Counted from the first letter of the stretch, positions 13,746-26,650 are shown. The stretch is 64,000 bases of DNA from Sipunculus nudus (GCA_026874595.1 CM049310.1:91416556-91480555); one strand, 5' to 3'. A program made the numbers and translations. Notes: a model not told the origin generated them from the sequence alone.

Positions 13746-13938
13746 AATGTAGATAGACAATACAGTGAGACCTACATCTTAAGTCCCCAAGGCATATTTA
13801 TCTACACTAGATGAAGGGTCAATTATTTGCATGAATTTGGAGCGGGCCTAATATGCTGAGACCTGAAATGATGCAACCGGGACTCATACAACACTCATGG
13901 GCCATGTTTGTTCAGGAAATGTGTGAAAGGTTGTTCGG

Positions 13939-14030
13939 ATAAAATATGTGTCATAATAAATTTTATAAAATATGTGTCATAATAAATTTTATAAAATATG
14001 TGTCATAAATATATGTCATAATAAATTATC
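13939..14030. repeat. 26-bp AT-rich tandem triplicate
   Basis: Units start at 13939, 13965 and 13991 (ATAAAATATGTGTCATAATA plus TTT-rich tail). Lies in the middle of the Foldback-like element. Confidence 0.85.
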
Positions 14031-14609
14031 ATAATATGCATTACATAAATGAAGTATTATTGTGGAAAGAAAGATGTAAGGGGAAGAATGAGCAAATTTC
14101 TCACAAAAAGGTCTCCTTAAAAAGTTAGAGGGGCATGTCTCCATGCCTCCATCACCCCCCCCCCCCCCCCCCCAGTCATAATGAAGTGGCATGGCTGAGA
14201 CCTTTTGTTGTAAGCGTCTCCCTTGAGACATAACACAAACCGACATGTTGTTTACCCTGTTCGGTATACCCGATATTATATAACCCTAACCCTAGCCCTA
14301 AAAAAATATGATTTTCTGGGAAGGTAAAATACAAACAAGTGTTTCAGTTTAATTCATATGTTTGGTACACAGGGGGTTTATATCACCCTTACCCTTAAAC
14401 AAATTCAATACAGTTTTCCATGAACAAATGGGCTAGTTGAACCAACTCAATGAAATGTTGAACCAACGCAATGAAAACTGCTGAAATTTACCTCGAAGCA
14501 TTCGGGGCAAACGCACATACAACGAAATACATACAAACAATTTAAGCTGCATCAAAGCTCAAGATATAACAGACCACAGACATTCTTGTCCAAATGAGGG
14601 CTTTAGCTA

Positions 14610-14790
14610 GCATGGCATACTAACGCGTGGCCACGCGATACTAACGCGTAGGAACGAGATAATTATCGCGTGGCCACGAGATACTATCTCGTGGGAACGA
14701 GATAATTATCGCTAGGAACGAGATACCTTTCGTGGGAACGAGATTATTATCGCGTGGCCACGAGATACTATCGCGTGGGAACGAGAAAAA
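14610..14790 (-). repeat. Right arm subrepeats of the Foldback-like element
   Basis: Inverted counterpart of 13560-13745, with the same short CGCGTGG, CCACGAGATA and GGAACGAGATAA units in different number and order. Confidence 0.85.
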
Positions 14791-14832
14791 AAATAATTTT
14801 GTGCATGTACTACTCGAGCCACCGTAGTTATT

Positions 14833-17800
14833 TAATAGCAATCAATCAGAAAAAAACCTTGCATCTGTAACATGTGCACGGGCTTGCTTTTCATCATTTA
14901 TACGCAGAAGTACGGACTAGTCCTAATAAAATTTATTCATAAACCATCCTTTGGATTTCTGATGATCTGTTATTATTAAGCGTCAGATTGCCTATTTAAA
15001 AATTCTACAAAATTCAATGCAAGACCTGGTCAGCAGCATATAACTGGAGAAAAACTCATGTAATTTTTCCCGTTTTCTTATCAAGGCATATTTGACTTAG
15101 TGCCGGAATGCTTTAATTTAGCAACTGATCAAAAGGCGGTATAATTAGTTTTATTAGCCAGGGGACCGATCGACCGAATTTAATCTATTAAATGGATAGA
15201 CACCCAAGAAATTCTGAGAGATTCTCATCAAATTGGAATAATATCAAGCAGACCCCGGAGAAGAACGAGGCACCCCCTTGTGGCTTCGTTTTCACAAACA
15301 GTTTTCCCAGAATCCTCAGCAATATTGTGTTGATGGGTATTATGTGTGTTCAATTCCCATCTTCATCTGCTATGCTAATGGCGGCCATCTGAATGATAAC
15401 AATTGCCCTTTTCCGATGTCAGGTCACCCGCATTTCCCAGAATATCCGTTTCGAAATTAAAAAAAACAGGTCATTGTTTACAAGAGGTCAGTTTTTAAAT
15501 ATAACATGCAAGTGATTGTAACCAAGTTTAACGGTTTAATATGCCGCAAACGTCCTTGTAAGAGTCAAAACAAACGTAACCTTTTAAAAAACTTTGGAAC
15601 AGTAAAAAACATCTATTCAAGTATTTTGTTATTTTGGGCAGTTTTACGCAAACCTTATTTGAAGTTACTTACAAACTAAACTTTATGACAAAATAACCTC
15701 ATCTTCTGCTGTAGATCAAGTAGACGCATTCCAGTTCTCATCACATTATCATAAACCACATTTGCCTATAAGAAACTATTAATAAAAATTTTAGATCAAT
15801 ACAGATTAAAGATATGTGTATGGAAGTTCCTGAAAGAAAACATTTTTTTCCTCAAAAAAAAAAAGGTTTGGCGGTTTGTTAAAAACAATACTGGCACATT
15901 AAATGAGCACAGTCAACTCGGCAGTGACGTCAGCCACCCCTGTGACTAAAACTTCTAGAACGTATCAAAAGCTTTGTGTTTCTGACGCTACAAGGCCCAG
16001 TTTTTCAGTGAAGAATAAAATCAACATGTTGGGCTTGATTTAAGTCATTTCTAAATTTTACCTGTGACGTCACACTTTGCACAAGCCAATCACATCAGGG
16101 CCCTGTCTCTGTTTTGTTCTGCGTCATACACATTACAACCCCACGATCAATGATTAAACAAATGTTCAATAAGTGATTTATATAAACGTGAATTTTGTTT
16201 AAAATTAATTATTAATACAAATATTTATAGACTGAAGGATTCATGGAAGGTTATTCAACTTTGAGTGATAAGTTCTTCAATCTGATCCACATCCTGACAT
16301 TGCTGCCTCAAAGTGACCTATTAAAAAATGTACAGTTTACCCTATATAAGTTCAGACTCGGTTACATAGAGCCCACAAAGAGATGTCTGAAATAATCATT
16401 TTTAACCAAAGAAGCCACACCGAAATAATTAAAATCCTATAAATGTTGAAAATGGTTGAATTAAAACCTTTAAGTTTAATGGAATACACTTTCAAAACGA
16501 AATGTAATATGAAAATACACATTTTCAAATGAAACCTTTTTAATTTTTGGCATGTGAAAAAATGTTAAAAAAACACTAACTTTTGTGGAAAAAATATGTC
16601 TCCGGGCACAAGTTACCAATCAGGGGAAAATCAAGGAGATAGCTCAAGTAATTCCTCTGTAAATACAATCCAAACTAATGGCCGATTTTCAAACCAGATC
16701 GCACCTCCGGCCTTGAAAGGGGCATTCCTCAACTTAGAATGGACATATTTAGCAAATGTTTGTTTTAATTTACTGAGGGTTAATTTTCTTTTGACATTGA
16801 AAGGCCTAAGATAAAGGTAGCTATTAATATTGCCATGGAAGGTATATTATTTTAATTCAGGATTTATTCATTTTGGTTAGCAGTCTGGATGATGTAATTT
16901 ATACTTTACGGTCATATATATTAAACGGGCATTAAAAGCTGAACATGATCATACCTTTAGGAAACAAGACCGTTGAAAAACAAAATTGCTGCCGCGTCGG
17001 TACATAAAAAAAATTAAGATTTTTTTTCATGAAAATGCTAGTACAATTGGTTATCCCATTATTGTATAGTCAATGGTAAAAACTATAAAAAGTCTCCCTG
17101 ACTCTGGTTCATGTTGTATTTCTTATCCCTCCGGCCCAATAAAGATACTGTATAAATGTTTATGGGAAATCAGTCTTGGTCAGAGATGTAAAACTAGGAG
17201 GGGATGTCATTTTAAGAACGAAAAAATTATAAAGGAAAATACTAAAAACTAATAGCAAAAAGTCCTAAGGAAATCCGAAACCCTTGTTAGTAATACGTCA
17301 ATCCCAAAACCTGCCTTTATAAAGACAGGAAGAGTCGTCCACGTTATCTGATACCTTGGGTCTCAGAAGAGCAATCAGTCTTTTAGAAAAAGGTCCAGGT
17401 AGCTTTTTTTCGAGAAGATAAAGGACAGGCTTTCTGGCTCATTGTTTGTCTATGACAGATGACTAGAGTTGTGGACTTTGAATAAAAACGACATCTGATA
17501 TAAACATATCACAAGATTGGTTTTTGAATACCGCCGGAAACAAGACGAAGGAATGATGTTTAGACTTCTCTCAAAGGGGCAATTCACCAAATAAATTATT
17601 TAAATTTCTCAAACAAGTTACTTTTACTGTACCTGAGGCCAGTATTAATTTCAAATTAATCATGTATATTTTAATTACAAGAAACTTTTAAACAAAGTGT
17701 AACGTGAAATAGTGGCCAATCCTGTCCAGCAAACAGCTATACATGAAACAAAAGCTTTATCATTTCTGGTCAAACAGGCGAGATTTGATCAGACTAGATT

Positions 17801-18284
17801 AGATAGAGCCTATAAAATGCCACAACATGCAGAAAACCAGACCTCTGTGGCCTTAAAACGTGGCAGATTATGAGCAGTTTCGTGAAATGTTGCTTCTTCT
17901 CTTTTGACTGCCCATGTCGCGAGATATAACGAGACTCTAGTCCATGATAGATTATCAAATGCTTCTAAAAGCAGTAAACTAGACCTGTATAGCTAAAACA
18001 AAATGACCGAGTTAATGGAATTTCTGTCCTTTCTCGCTTGACAGCCGACGTCGCCATATTAAACGTTATAAGAATTTACTTAAATCTCATATATTCTCGT
18101 TTGACGCCCAACTTCACGAGAACATATTTTTAGAAATATACAATAGCAGTGCAGGTAATTTCTGTTAAGAAAGATCATTATAACGCCTCTGTGAAGGGAG
18201 TAGGAGCTAGTTTATCTACAAGCTGTTATCAAATAAATGTAAACTAAGTCAACTGGTCACTATAGTTCAAGCATCCTTTGCACA
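14833..18284. other. Intergenic
   Basis: No gene seen. Two full TGACGTCA palindromes occur at 15925-15932 and 16065-16072. Confidence 0.55.
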
Positions 18285-18375
18285 GCAATGCTTCGTCTGG
18301 CTTGCGACATGGCCTCGTTGAATGTGTTTAGGTAATTCTTGCGGGGTTCCTACTTGTTATAAACACGCGAGTATT
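18285..18375 (-). repeat. Dispersed repeat R2, short copy
   Basis: Contains GACATGGCCTCGTTGAATGTG and TTGTTATAAACACGCGAG, parallel to 13125-13220; the flank after it (GTGTGTGGTGGGTTCGGC) also matches that copy. Confidence 0.5.
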
Positions 18376-20208
18376 AACAAAAGGAACAGACTGTGTGTGG
18401 TGGGTTCGGCACTTTCTAACATTTTTTTTATAAAGGTGCACCGCATATTCTTTAGTTAATAGAAGTCAGGTATCAGAAAACGCCAATTCAACTATCAACA
18501 TTCTTTTTTCTAACATGGATTTCTAAAATGATCGATGTGTCCTGATATATCATATAAGCTTTACAAATTAAAAAGCATAATAAAGTATATTTTATATGCA
18601 CATTCTTTAAAAGTATATTTTAAAAATCTATAGAAGACCACGTTTGCTGAGAATTTAACAATCAAAACTTATTTTATGATAATATATTTATGGTGTGAAT
18701 GATGTAGGAGTACAGGGAAAGTATACACTGTATTTGTAAAAAATGTTTTCAGATTTACCTTGAGTTGAGTAGCAAACTGATCCGAAAGGAAATACTTTCG
18801 GAGGACCTTCATATGATATCCGTGACAGAAACTTTATTTCCAAAGCAGAATACTTGATCTCAAAGACACTTTGAAAGTGTAACAATATATGTTATACTCT
18901 CATAGATACAGGACACTATTACGGTGATAACCGTAATTAATAAATTGTCTAGCTATAATATGCAACTCTTACACTTATTTATTTTGCTTATAATTCCCCA
19001 TGAGCTTAATTTTCTTAAAATTCTTATTCATCACATATGTCAATGTTAATGTGGTATTCCAAGTTATTCGCAATACAATAATGGAAAATATAACTTTTTT
19101 ATATTCCCTTGCCCTTTGGAATCGCACAGACCCAATGATTCTCAGCGGTGTCAACATTAGCGAACTGTCTTGAATTGGTGTATATAATTAATACAAATTT
19201 AGTCCACTTTCTTTACTTTTAAGAATTATTTGTAGGGAATATTTGCCTTTTTAGGGAATATTTAGCAGCATTGCAAAGAACCTGATCTTCATTTGCAAAA
19301 AAAAAAATAATAATAACCAAGAAAAAAGCGAGCAACGAATCCGGGGATCGAAAGTTTTTGTTTGGCCTTAACGTAAGATCTATAGAATAGAGGGCCATAT
19401 TTAATTCAAACTATTATTAAATTATAAACATATTTATTAAACATGGATTATACAAGCAGTTATTATAAATAATTTAGGCACTCTCCATGGCTTAGATGGT
19501 GGCGTCTGGTAGAGTCAAGAGGTGGAAGAAACCGGAGAAAACCACTGGCCTTGGACGGGCCACTGCAACCTACACTCATAGCCACGCCGGGGATCGAACC
19601 CGGGTAGCCAGCGGGGCGTTTTACCCCTCGACTGTCCAGATTATTAGCAGGATTATTATTATCTTGGTTCATCATGCACTTTAGATTAACAAGTTAATTA
19701 ACTGAATAATTTTCGTTTAAAGGCTGAATCAGAAATGAACTATTCCTATATCGTGCATTATCAATATGGGATATTACAATTAAAAAATACTAATTAAGAT
19801 GCCCCTAATAGTCAGCCTTATACACTCTGAATATATTAACTGTGTCATAACACTCCAAAGATGTCTGGCATCTACTGGCCCTACAGACCCTCATGTTCTA
19901 GCAAGTCTTTCTGTCTCTCGGACATCAATATAACCTTCCATCAATATAAACATTGGGGTGACACTCAACTGTCACTTAACTCTCCAATATGCATATTTGT
20001 ATAACGTATTTTATAGGAATATTCAGTTCACAGTCAGTGGATTATACTGCCGACAAGCCTTAGACAAAAGACGCACATACATTTTATATAATTCAGTTGA
20101 AACAGATCTTCAAGCAATGATGTCATGTTGCTGCCTTTTAAAGTTACATAAACATTTGCAATAACATGTGTATTATGGGGGTAGAGGAGGATGCGATGAC
20201 AGATGTAA
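18376..20208. other. Intergenic
   Basis: AT-rich. 19490-19640 has a short GC-richer piece with GGGGATCGAACCCGGGTAG, which reads on the minus strand like a tRNA-type B box (GGGTTCGATCCC) and may be another SINE remnant. Confidence 0.45.
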
Positions 20209-20218
20209 CTGTGATATT

Positions 20219-20480
20219 CTTCTGTGGCTCAGGGGTAGAGCACAGGACTAAAAACCGGGAGACCGTGAGTTCGAATCTCGACCGAGGCGATGAGATTTTT
20301 CACGGTCGGCCCCCACCAAGGGTTAGCGCTCTGCAGGCCTTATAGCCGTGTTTCACTTATAATCGAGTGCGCCTTTCGGGGGTTCCTCGGTGGTATGACC
20401 CAGCAATGAGGACGATTTCCCACCCAGGACCCACATGTGCATTAGTCAACGGGCCTGGTTAAGGCAAGGATAAAAAATAG
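20219..20480 (+). mobile_element. tRNA-derived SINE, family 1
   Basis: A tRNA-like head with A box (TGGCTCAGGGGTAGAG, from 20225) and B box (GAGTTCGAATC, from 20267), then a body containing TTTCGGGGGTTCCTCGGTGG and an A-rich tail. CTGTGATA occurs on both sides (20209, 20488), a possible target duplication. Not a tRNA gene: acceptor stems do not pair and a body follows. Confidence 0.75.
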
Positions 20481-20736
20481 AGGAAATCTGTGATACTACT
20501 CTGTCACGTGGTCCGAAACCAGAATAGAATTCTGCAGATGTACATATACGTAGTTAAGTTAAAAAATAGTAGCGGTTACCTCCACCAAAACATGTGATAC
20601 TGTTACTGTGATGGAGTGTTTTCTATCTGACCATATCACGATGTGATTGTATGTATTTTAAACTTCTTCAATTTTAACTCTATCTTATTGTATCCGCCAA
20701 AACAGAGTTTTTCGGATACTATGTTTTCAGCTGGAC

Positions 20737-20763
20737 GCCGCCGCCGCCGCCGCCGCCGCCGCG
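20737..20763. repeat. (GCC)n run
   Basis: Nine GCC-like triplets near the left end of the Helitron, before the 280-bp array. Confidence 0.9.
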
Positions 20764-20914
20764 TAGGTGTCCGGAGAACTCCTCTGTAACCACTGGGCGG
20801 AATTTTCCGAAACCCGGGATTATGTTCGGGTCACATGTGTTTTGCTGCGCCCCGATTTTGTTTTGACCTCTGACCTTTCCTCTGCGTTCTGCGTCCGTTT
20901 GTGCGTCTGTTTCC

Positions 20915-22320
20915 ACACATAAACCCACATATCTCGGGAACCGTTTGACCGATCAGGAAAATTTTTTTGCACAAATGTAGCCCTCGGAGAGCTTTATAAC
21001 ATACACCAAAAATGGTGGCGCCACCTGCAACCATGTTTGCACAGTGTCCATCTATTCATCTGCCTTGGGTTAAAATCACTCATATCTCTGCAGTCACTTG
21101 ACTAATTCACCTGAAATTCCGCATGCGTAAACATCCTGGATAGCTTTTCTGATTTTATGACAGGTGGCGCCACCTACATTCACGTTTACGCTGCAGACAT
21201 CCAAGCTCATATCTCAGGAACCGTTTGACCGATCAGGAAAATTCTTTTGCACAAATGTAGCCCTTGGAGAGCTTTATAATATACACAAAAAATGGTGGCG
21301 CCACCTGCAACCATGTTTGCACAGTGTCCATCTGTTCGTCTGCCTTGGGTTAAAATCACTCATATCTCTGCAGTGACTTGACTAATTCACCTGAAATTTG
21401 GCATGCGTATACATCCTGGATAGCTTTTCTGATTTTATGACAGGTGGCGCCACCTACATTCACGTTTACGCTGCAGACATCCAAGCTCATATCTCAGGAA
21501 CCTTTTGACCGATCAGGAATTTTTTTTTGCACAAATGTAGCCCTTGGAGAGCTTTATAACATACACAAAAAATGGTGGCGCCACCTGCAACCATGTTTGC
21601 ACAGTGTCCATCTGTTCGTCTGCCTTGGGTTAAAATCACTAATATCTCTGCAGTGGTTTGACTAATTCACCTGAAATTCAGCATGCTTATACATCCTGGA
21701 TAGCTTTTCTGATTTTATGACAGGTGGCGCCACCTACAATCAAGTTTACGCTGTAGACATCCAAGCTCTTATCTAGGGAACGGTTTGACCGATTGGGCCA
21801 AAATTTTGCATGTGTATAAATCATACGCAAAACTGGTGGCGCCACCTGCAGCCATGTTTGCACAGCTCCCGTCAGTTTGTCTTTCATGGGATAAAATGAC
21901 TCATATCTCGGCAGTGGTTTGACATATCTGCCTAAAATTTTGCAAGTTTATACATCCCCGACAGCTCTCTTGATTTTATGACATGTGGCGCCACCTGCAT
22001 TCTAGTTTATGCAGCAGATATCCAAGCTCATATCTTGGGAAACGTTTGACCGATTGGGCCAAAGTTTTGCATGTGTATAGTTCTCACAAAGCTCTTTATC
22101 ATACGCTAAACTGGTGGCGCCACCTGCAACCCTTTTTTGCACAGCGTCCATCTGTTTGTCTGCCAAGGGCAAAAATCACTCATATACAATATAGTGGTTT
22201 GACTTATCTGCCTTAAATTTTGCATATGTATACAACTTGGACGGCTTTCTGGATTTTTTTGTAGGTAGCGCAACCTACATACACAATTTGACTGCAGACA
22301 TCCATGCTAATATGCAACAC
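20915..22320. repeat. 280-bp dimeric tandem repeat with GGTGGCGCCACC palindromes
   Basis: About five units; clean unit starts are seen at 21163, 21443 and 21723 (exactly 280 bp apart), and the last two units are more diverged. Each unit has two related halves, one with TATCTCAGGAACCGTTTGACC and one with TATCTCTGCAGTGACTTGAC, and each half ends at a 12-bp perfect palindrome GGTGGCGCCACC. Open frames of 66-77 codons in the array are only a result of the periodicity. Confidence 0.9.
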
Positions 22321-22384
22321 TTCACCCGTTCCACTCTGATTTAGGCGGATACAAGTAGTCGCTTGTCGACTACCCGTATTCTAG

Positions 22385-22914
22385 TTATATTTTTATAATG
22401 ATGTTCGGTGCATTCTAGTAACAATGATTACTGTGTTCTTTTTTATAGATGTTAGGGCACAATATAACGCTCATGTAAGGATATATTAAGGATATCTTAT
22501 CTTTATCTACACTATCAATCCCTTATCGCAGGATACAAAAGTTTCCAAATAAATCACCCGAAATGACGAAATAAATAGTGACCTACTAAATAAACTAGGG
22601 ATCTGTCATGTTTGTGTGTGAATACACACAGTCCATCTGTAAATCTGTTTACCATAACAAGACTGTGTGACGAGAGGCCTGATCTGGCGCATGCGCAAGA
22701 AACACAAGCAAGGAGACGAGACAGGAAACACCAGAGAAATCGGTTAGACGCTCAAAGGGTCCCAGTCACCTATCTTATCTTTATAAAGAAAAGGCAATCC
22801 CTTAGAAATCACCGCACACAGGCTGCTTGCTTTGTATACATCAACGTGTTTATAATGTATGGGACCACGCAAAATTAATCAAACAAATTCAGCCCGGGCA
22901 TCTGGAAGCAAGTC
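22385..22914. other. Intergenic
   Basis: Nothing recognised; an 88-codon frame at 22612-22878 is basic and of no known family. Confidence 0.55.
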
Positions 22915-23075
22915 AGATAAGTCACAGCTTTGCAAAGGACGTCTTGCAACAAGTGACCTATCAACCTCCACATATATGCAACATACCATCTTAGGTTATA
23001 TGATTTTTTACCGTTTGTCAATTTGCTGTGTTAACAAACATGTTGTTGATAAACGAGTTCACACATCCTTCATAT
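22915..23075 (+). repeat. Dispersed repeat R2
   Basis: Shares CTTGCAACAAGTGACCTATC, ATATATGCAAC, CTTAGGTTATATG, TTAACAAACATG and GATAAACGAGTTCACACATCC-like words with 6095-6300 and 61140-61370. Confidence 0.6.
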
Positions 23076-24897
23076 ATAAGAACGTTTCCCAACAAAGTTG
23101 CCCTCAGTATTAATATTTACAAAGAGGAAGCCAGAAATCACATAAATCCTTATTAAAAAGGTAGGTGATTGGGCACCTTTATAAAATCTTGATTTGCAAA
23201 GATGCGATGGTGAGAAATGTGGGCTATGTCTATGTTTCCTTTTTGTGTACAGAAAGAATGCGGTTTTAATTCGCGGTACTATAAGATAACTTGGTATTTT
23301 AAGGAGAGGACACTCTATTTCTTGTATATATAACATACCTGGTAGGTGAATAGGTCCCTTTAAGAAAAAACGTTTTCGCTCTTGAATTGATTAACAATTC
23401 GTGAAAAACCAGTTGAATCAATAACAGCCACATACCCGTATGTATTCCTACGGAGAAGTAACTACTCTTTAGTTTCTTATCTCAACAGCCAATAGGGTGA
23501 CATATTTGTAATCTGAAACTTAATGAGCTATAAAAGTCTTTTTTGTAGCGAAGCGTAAATGTCAAATATCCCAGATAAATTTTCTTTATATATAATTGGA
23601 AGAATCGTTCTTATTATGTGATCAAACCGTTAAGTTTAATTGTAAATCTTGTGAAAGTCTATATGAATACCGTATGATAGTTTTTGAATATTTAAACGCC
23701 CACAATCGATATAATTAACTTTAAAATTGGACTCGTGGTAAAGAGATCAGAGTTTACTCCTTCCCTAGATGCACGATAACTAAACGGTGTATTGTCTTAT
23801 TTTATGTCCAGGCAATTAAGCAAAAGTGTAATAGTGTGTATGGAACTATTATGCGTTTTCTCAAGTGCGAGTTTCGTTGCATTCTGGAAAGCGTGGCCCG
23901 CGAACAACAGGACTTGTGAACAAAGCTCGTTCCCACTGGCGCCATTTATTTATAAACTCAGGCTTCTCGCTCACATTTACTTTAACTTTCACTCCCCATT
24001 ATTCCTAACATGCTCCCCCGACAAACAACATCAAACAAATCCTGTTACACCGTCCTTTCTAAATGTTCTTCCCCGGGACTGAAGAAGAGTTTCAAGGGCA
24101 ATACTTTTTATATGACTTGGTGAATGTATGAATATGGCATTAAGGGCTCCAGGAGAACACAAAGAAAGGTTACAAAAGGACTCTATCCTTGTTGGCTCTG
24201 TCTGCGCGGCGTGATATACTACATTTATGATACCAAATCAATTGGTGATCGATTATAAATGCTATTAAGTGGACTTGTACCCATTTCATTACCTTGTTTA
24301 CTGTCTGATACCAGGTCGTAATCGGTGCTCGTTCTCAAACAAAATAACTTAAGTACCTACAGAAGACAGCGAACAACACTTGCCAATCATAAGTCTGGCG
24401 CCAACAACAAAACTCCGGGCCCGAAACATTTGACGACCGCGACGCAGCAACACACGGGGGTCGTACCGGCAGCACTCGCTGGTACTCGCTTTAGAAAACA
24501 CACAAAAATAAATTTATCAATATTGAGCAGTCCGCGGTAAGCAAATTTGGCGACATTATCTGACTTGGCATGGATATAAAATCACGATTACATTTCAGTG
24601 TAAATTTGGTTTAATCTGCCGGATAAAATGAAAGTAAAACATTTTTATTTTTACGATCATGTCCCCAGAATACACTTCCCATTTATAACACTGATACACG
24701 TCTTATTTCTAGCAGGGAGTCTCTAACAAATGAAGCTTCAGCGTCTGATATGTTTTATTTTGTTGATAAGGTACGTCTACGACAATGTGTGCGATTGCCT
24801 ACGACAAAATTGCCATGGACTAAAATAAAGAAATTACTTACTTTCCATGTATACCTGGAAATCAGTCAGACACATATACCTCTAGTGACATTCTGGA
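23076..24897. other. Intergenic
   Basis: Nothing recognised. Confidence 0.55.
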
Positions 24898-24985
24898 TCA
24901 ACGGCCCTCTGTAGTCCAGGGGGAGAGTACAGGTCTCAAAGTCGTGAGTTCGGATCTTACCTAATGCGGCGAGATTTTTTCAGCC
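24898..24985 (+). mobile_element. tRNA-like SINE head fragment
   Basis: CTGTAGTCCAGGGGGAGAGT followed by GTGAGTTCGGATC gives a diverged A box and B box, then GCGGCGAGATTTTTTC as in family 1. The body expected next is missing. Confidence 0.55.
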
Positions 24986-25054
24986 TCCATTTCGAACCAC
25001 ATGAGAGGGCATCAGCAAAGGCTACTTCACATGCTTAGCCGGTTGCTACTGCTG

Positions 25055-25175
25055 CTGCGGGCCCTTGGTGTGTAATTGTCGGCATTGCTGGGTCATACCA
25101 CCGAGGAATCCCCGAAGGGCACATTCTTTTGTGATTGAAACACGGCCGTGGGGCACAGCCTTTTCATAAAATCTG
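25055..25175 (-). mobile_element. SINE family 1 body fragment, minus strand
   Basis: Contains TACCACCGAGGAATCCCCGA and GAAACACGGCCGTG, matching the body of 4070-4325; no tRNA-like head beyond it. It faces the head fragment at 24898 in opposite orientation. Confidence 0.6.
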
Positions 25176-26461
25176 CAGGGATCTGTTTTCAATGAATACC
25201 AAAAACTACATAAAATTATACAGGGAACTGCATCGCACGTGCTTTCATTGTCCGTCTCTCTCTCTTTAAAAAACGTGGATGATAAAAAAAACTTTTTCAC
25301 AAAATCTGAAACAACTGATCTTCCACATTTTTTAAATTGTAAAGACGAACATCGGTATACCGACTGAATTGCAATTGTCGGTCGAGCTGTTGCAAACAAT
25401 TAGACCCCTCTTAGAGCATTTGTTTAATAGAATGTATAAAATAAATTTTGCAGCTATGTGGAAACACTTTTCTTTATGAAATATTTACTATATGTCTTTT
25501 CTGAATAGACTGTTTAGTCAATACTTGTCAAACTGTAAACGCCAGCCAACTGGTTGTTTTAGGAGTCGAAAAGAGAGCGACATTTATTTAATACACATTT
25601 CCGTTTCCTGATAAAAAATCATTTCTGCTTCGAAAAGGCCACATCTTACGTAGGTTCATATTTTGTTATATCTTTACAAACATAAACATAGAAACACACT
25701 CTTTGTGTATGTGTGGTCCTTTTGCATAAGTCTAGTAAAAGGTTTACTTGGAGTTTTTTTTTTCTTTTTTTTTTCGCCTTAGATTGTTGAATTTACGCAA
25801 CCTTCACATTATTGTACAGGACTCCACAAGACTAACACTTAAAGGCCAATCTGCCAACAAATTAAAAAAATCAAAAATTTATTTTAGAGTAGTTATACGG
25901 TATGTGCGTGCAAACCGGAATAAGACATGTCTAAAATTACTTCTGGGCAAGAACGTATGAAAAATTTTATTTAATATTAAGCTTTCCGCTTAAATACTGA
26001 TGTAATATGATATATACAGGTAAAATGATTAATAAAAGTGTTGTTTAAGCATTATATTTTATATTTAATTCTGAGCCTGCTGTTTTAATATCAATTACCA
26101 AATGCAAAATTAATATAAATAATGGATATTGCTTCAGAATGCTGAGTCAAGCAGATTATATTTTGCGTCCGGCAAGTCGTGCACTAAAACATTATAAAAA
26201 GATGTTAAAACTTATTGTTCGGTTTCATGTTCGTGTTGCGAGACATCGGTTTGACATAAAGGTCTTGTGTGAACATATATTAGCATCATTGACATAGAGG
26301 GGGCTTCCAATGTAGCTCCAGCTAAACAAACCGCTTGCTTCTTAGATTCATGTTACAGAAGCCAGCAGTACATGTGATCATTAGCAATATAAGAAATCAT
26401 CTATACATGTCCCAAACACAAGGATCAAATGACAAACTGCTTTAAAGGAATGCATGTCTCC
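25176..26461. other. Intergenic
   Basis: AT-rich; nothing recognised. The 117-codon minus frame at 25046-25399 overlaps SINE sequence and is not supported. Confidence 0.55.
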
Positions 26462-26650
26462 TCCATGTGGGGGCCCTATTGTGGAATGCTCCCCAACCCA
26501 TGTTTGCATTCACTTATCCCAAGCCCATATTCCCAGGTCATTCGTGCATGATAATTCCTTAATGGAAATCCTTAATCAGGATCATGTTCCGGATCCACAC
26601 CATCATCTAATCGATTCTTCATCGGCTTTTTTTCCGAATAGCCACGAAAG
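26462..26650 (+). repeat. Dispersed repeat R1, copy 1
   Basis: Shares CCCATGTTTGCATTCACTTA, GATCATGTTCCGGATCCA and GATTCTTCATCGGC with copies at 34056-34375 (minus) and 60260-60525. The general form resembles the widespread invertebrate repeats that end in a ...GGCGGAGG word. Confidence 0.65.

Larger units (their letters stand above)
13539..14826. mobile_element. Foldback-like transposon with long repetitive inverted termini
   Basis: Begins TACGGTGGCTCG and ends with its complement CGAGCCACCGTA. Both ends directly abut GTTATT (13533-13538 and 14827-14832), a likely target duplication. Each arm is about 200 bp: the terminal 12 bp, a conserved ATGCACAAAATTATTTTT segment, and many short units mixing CTCGTTCCCACG, GTGGCCACGCGATA and ATTATCGCG. 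Arms built of short subrepeats around a non-coding middle are the hallmark of Foldback elements. The middle (~840 bp) holds a 26-bp triplicate and a C-run but no gene. Confidence 0.8.
20683..22384 (+). mobile_element. Non-autonomous Helitron (HINE-like) carrying a tandem array
   Basis: Starts with TC after an A (20682). Ends with a perfect 7-bp-stem hairpin (GTAGTCG, loop CTTGT, CGACTAC; 22355-22373), seven spacer bases and CTAG, followed by T. This is the canonical Helitron end structure and A/T insertion site. Subterminal inverted repeats TTGTATCCGCC (20688) and its complement ending at 22354 lie just inside. There is no coding capacity: the interior is a GCC run and a 280-bp tandem array. 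Bivalve pearl-type elements have a similar plan, known from the literature. Confidence 0.8.

Noticed and set aside
14279-14300. Interstitial telomere (CCCTAA)n
   Set aside because: Only about three imperfect units inside the Foldback-like element; too short to mean more than chance.
20219-20290. tRNA gene from A box and B box
   Set aside because: The ends do not pair as an acceptor stem, and a conserved non-tRNA body follows; it is a SINE head. The same holds for 24898 and 57259.
21164-21887. Repeated 66-73-codon ORFs
   Set aside because: They recur with the 280-bp period of the Helitron array and on both strands; a by-product of the repeat.
25046-25399. 117-codon minus-strand ORF
   Set aside because: One third is SINE family 1 body and the rest matches nothing.
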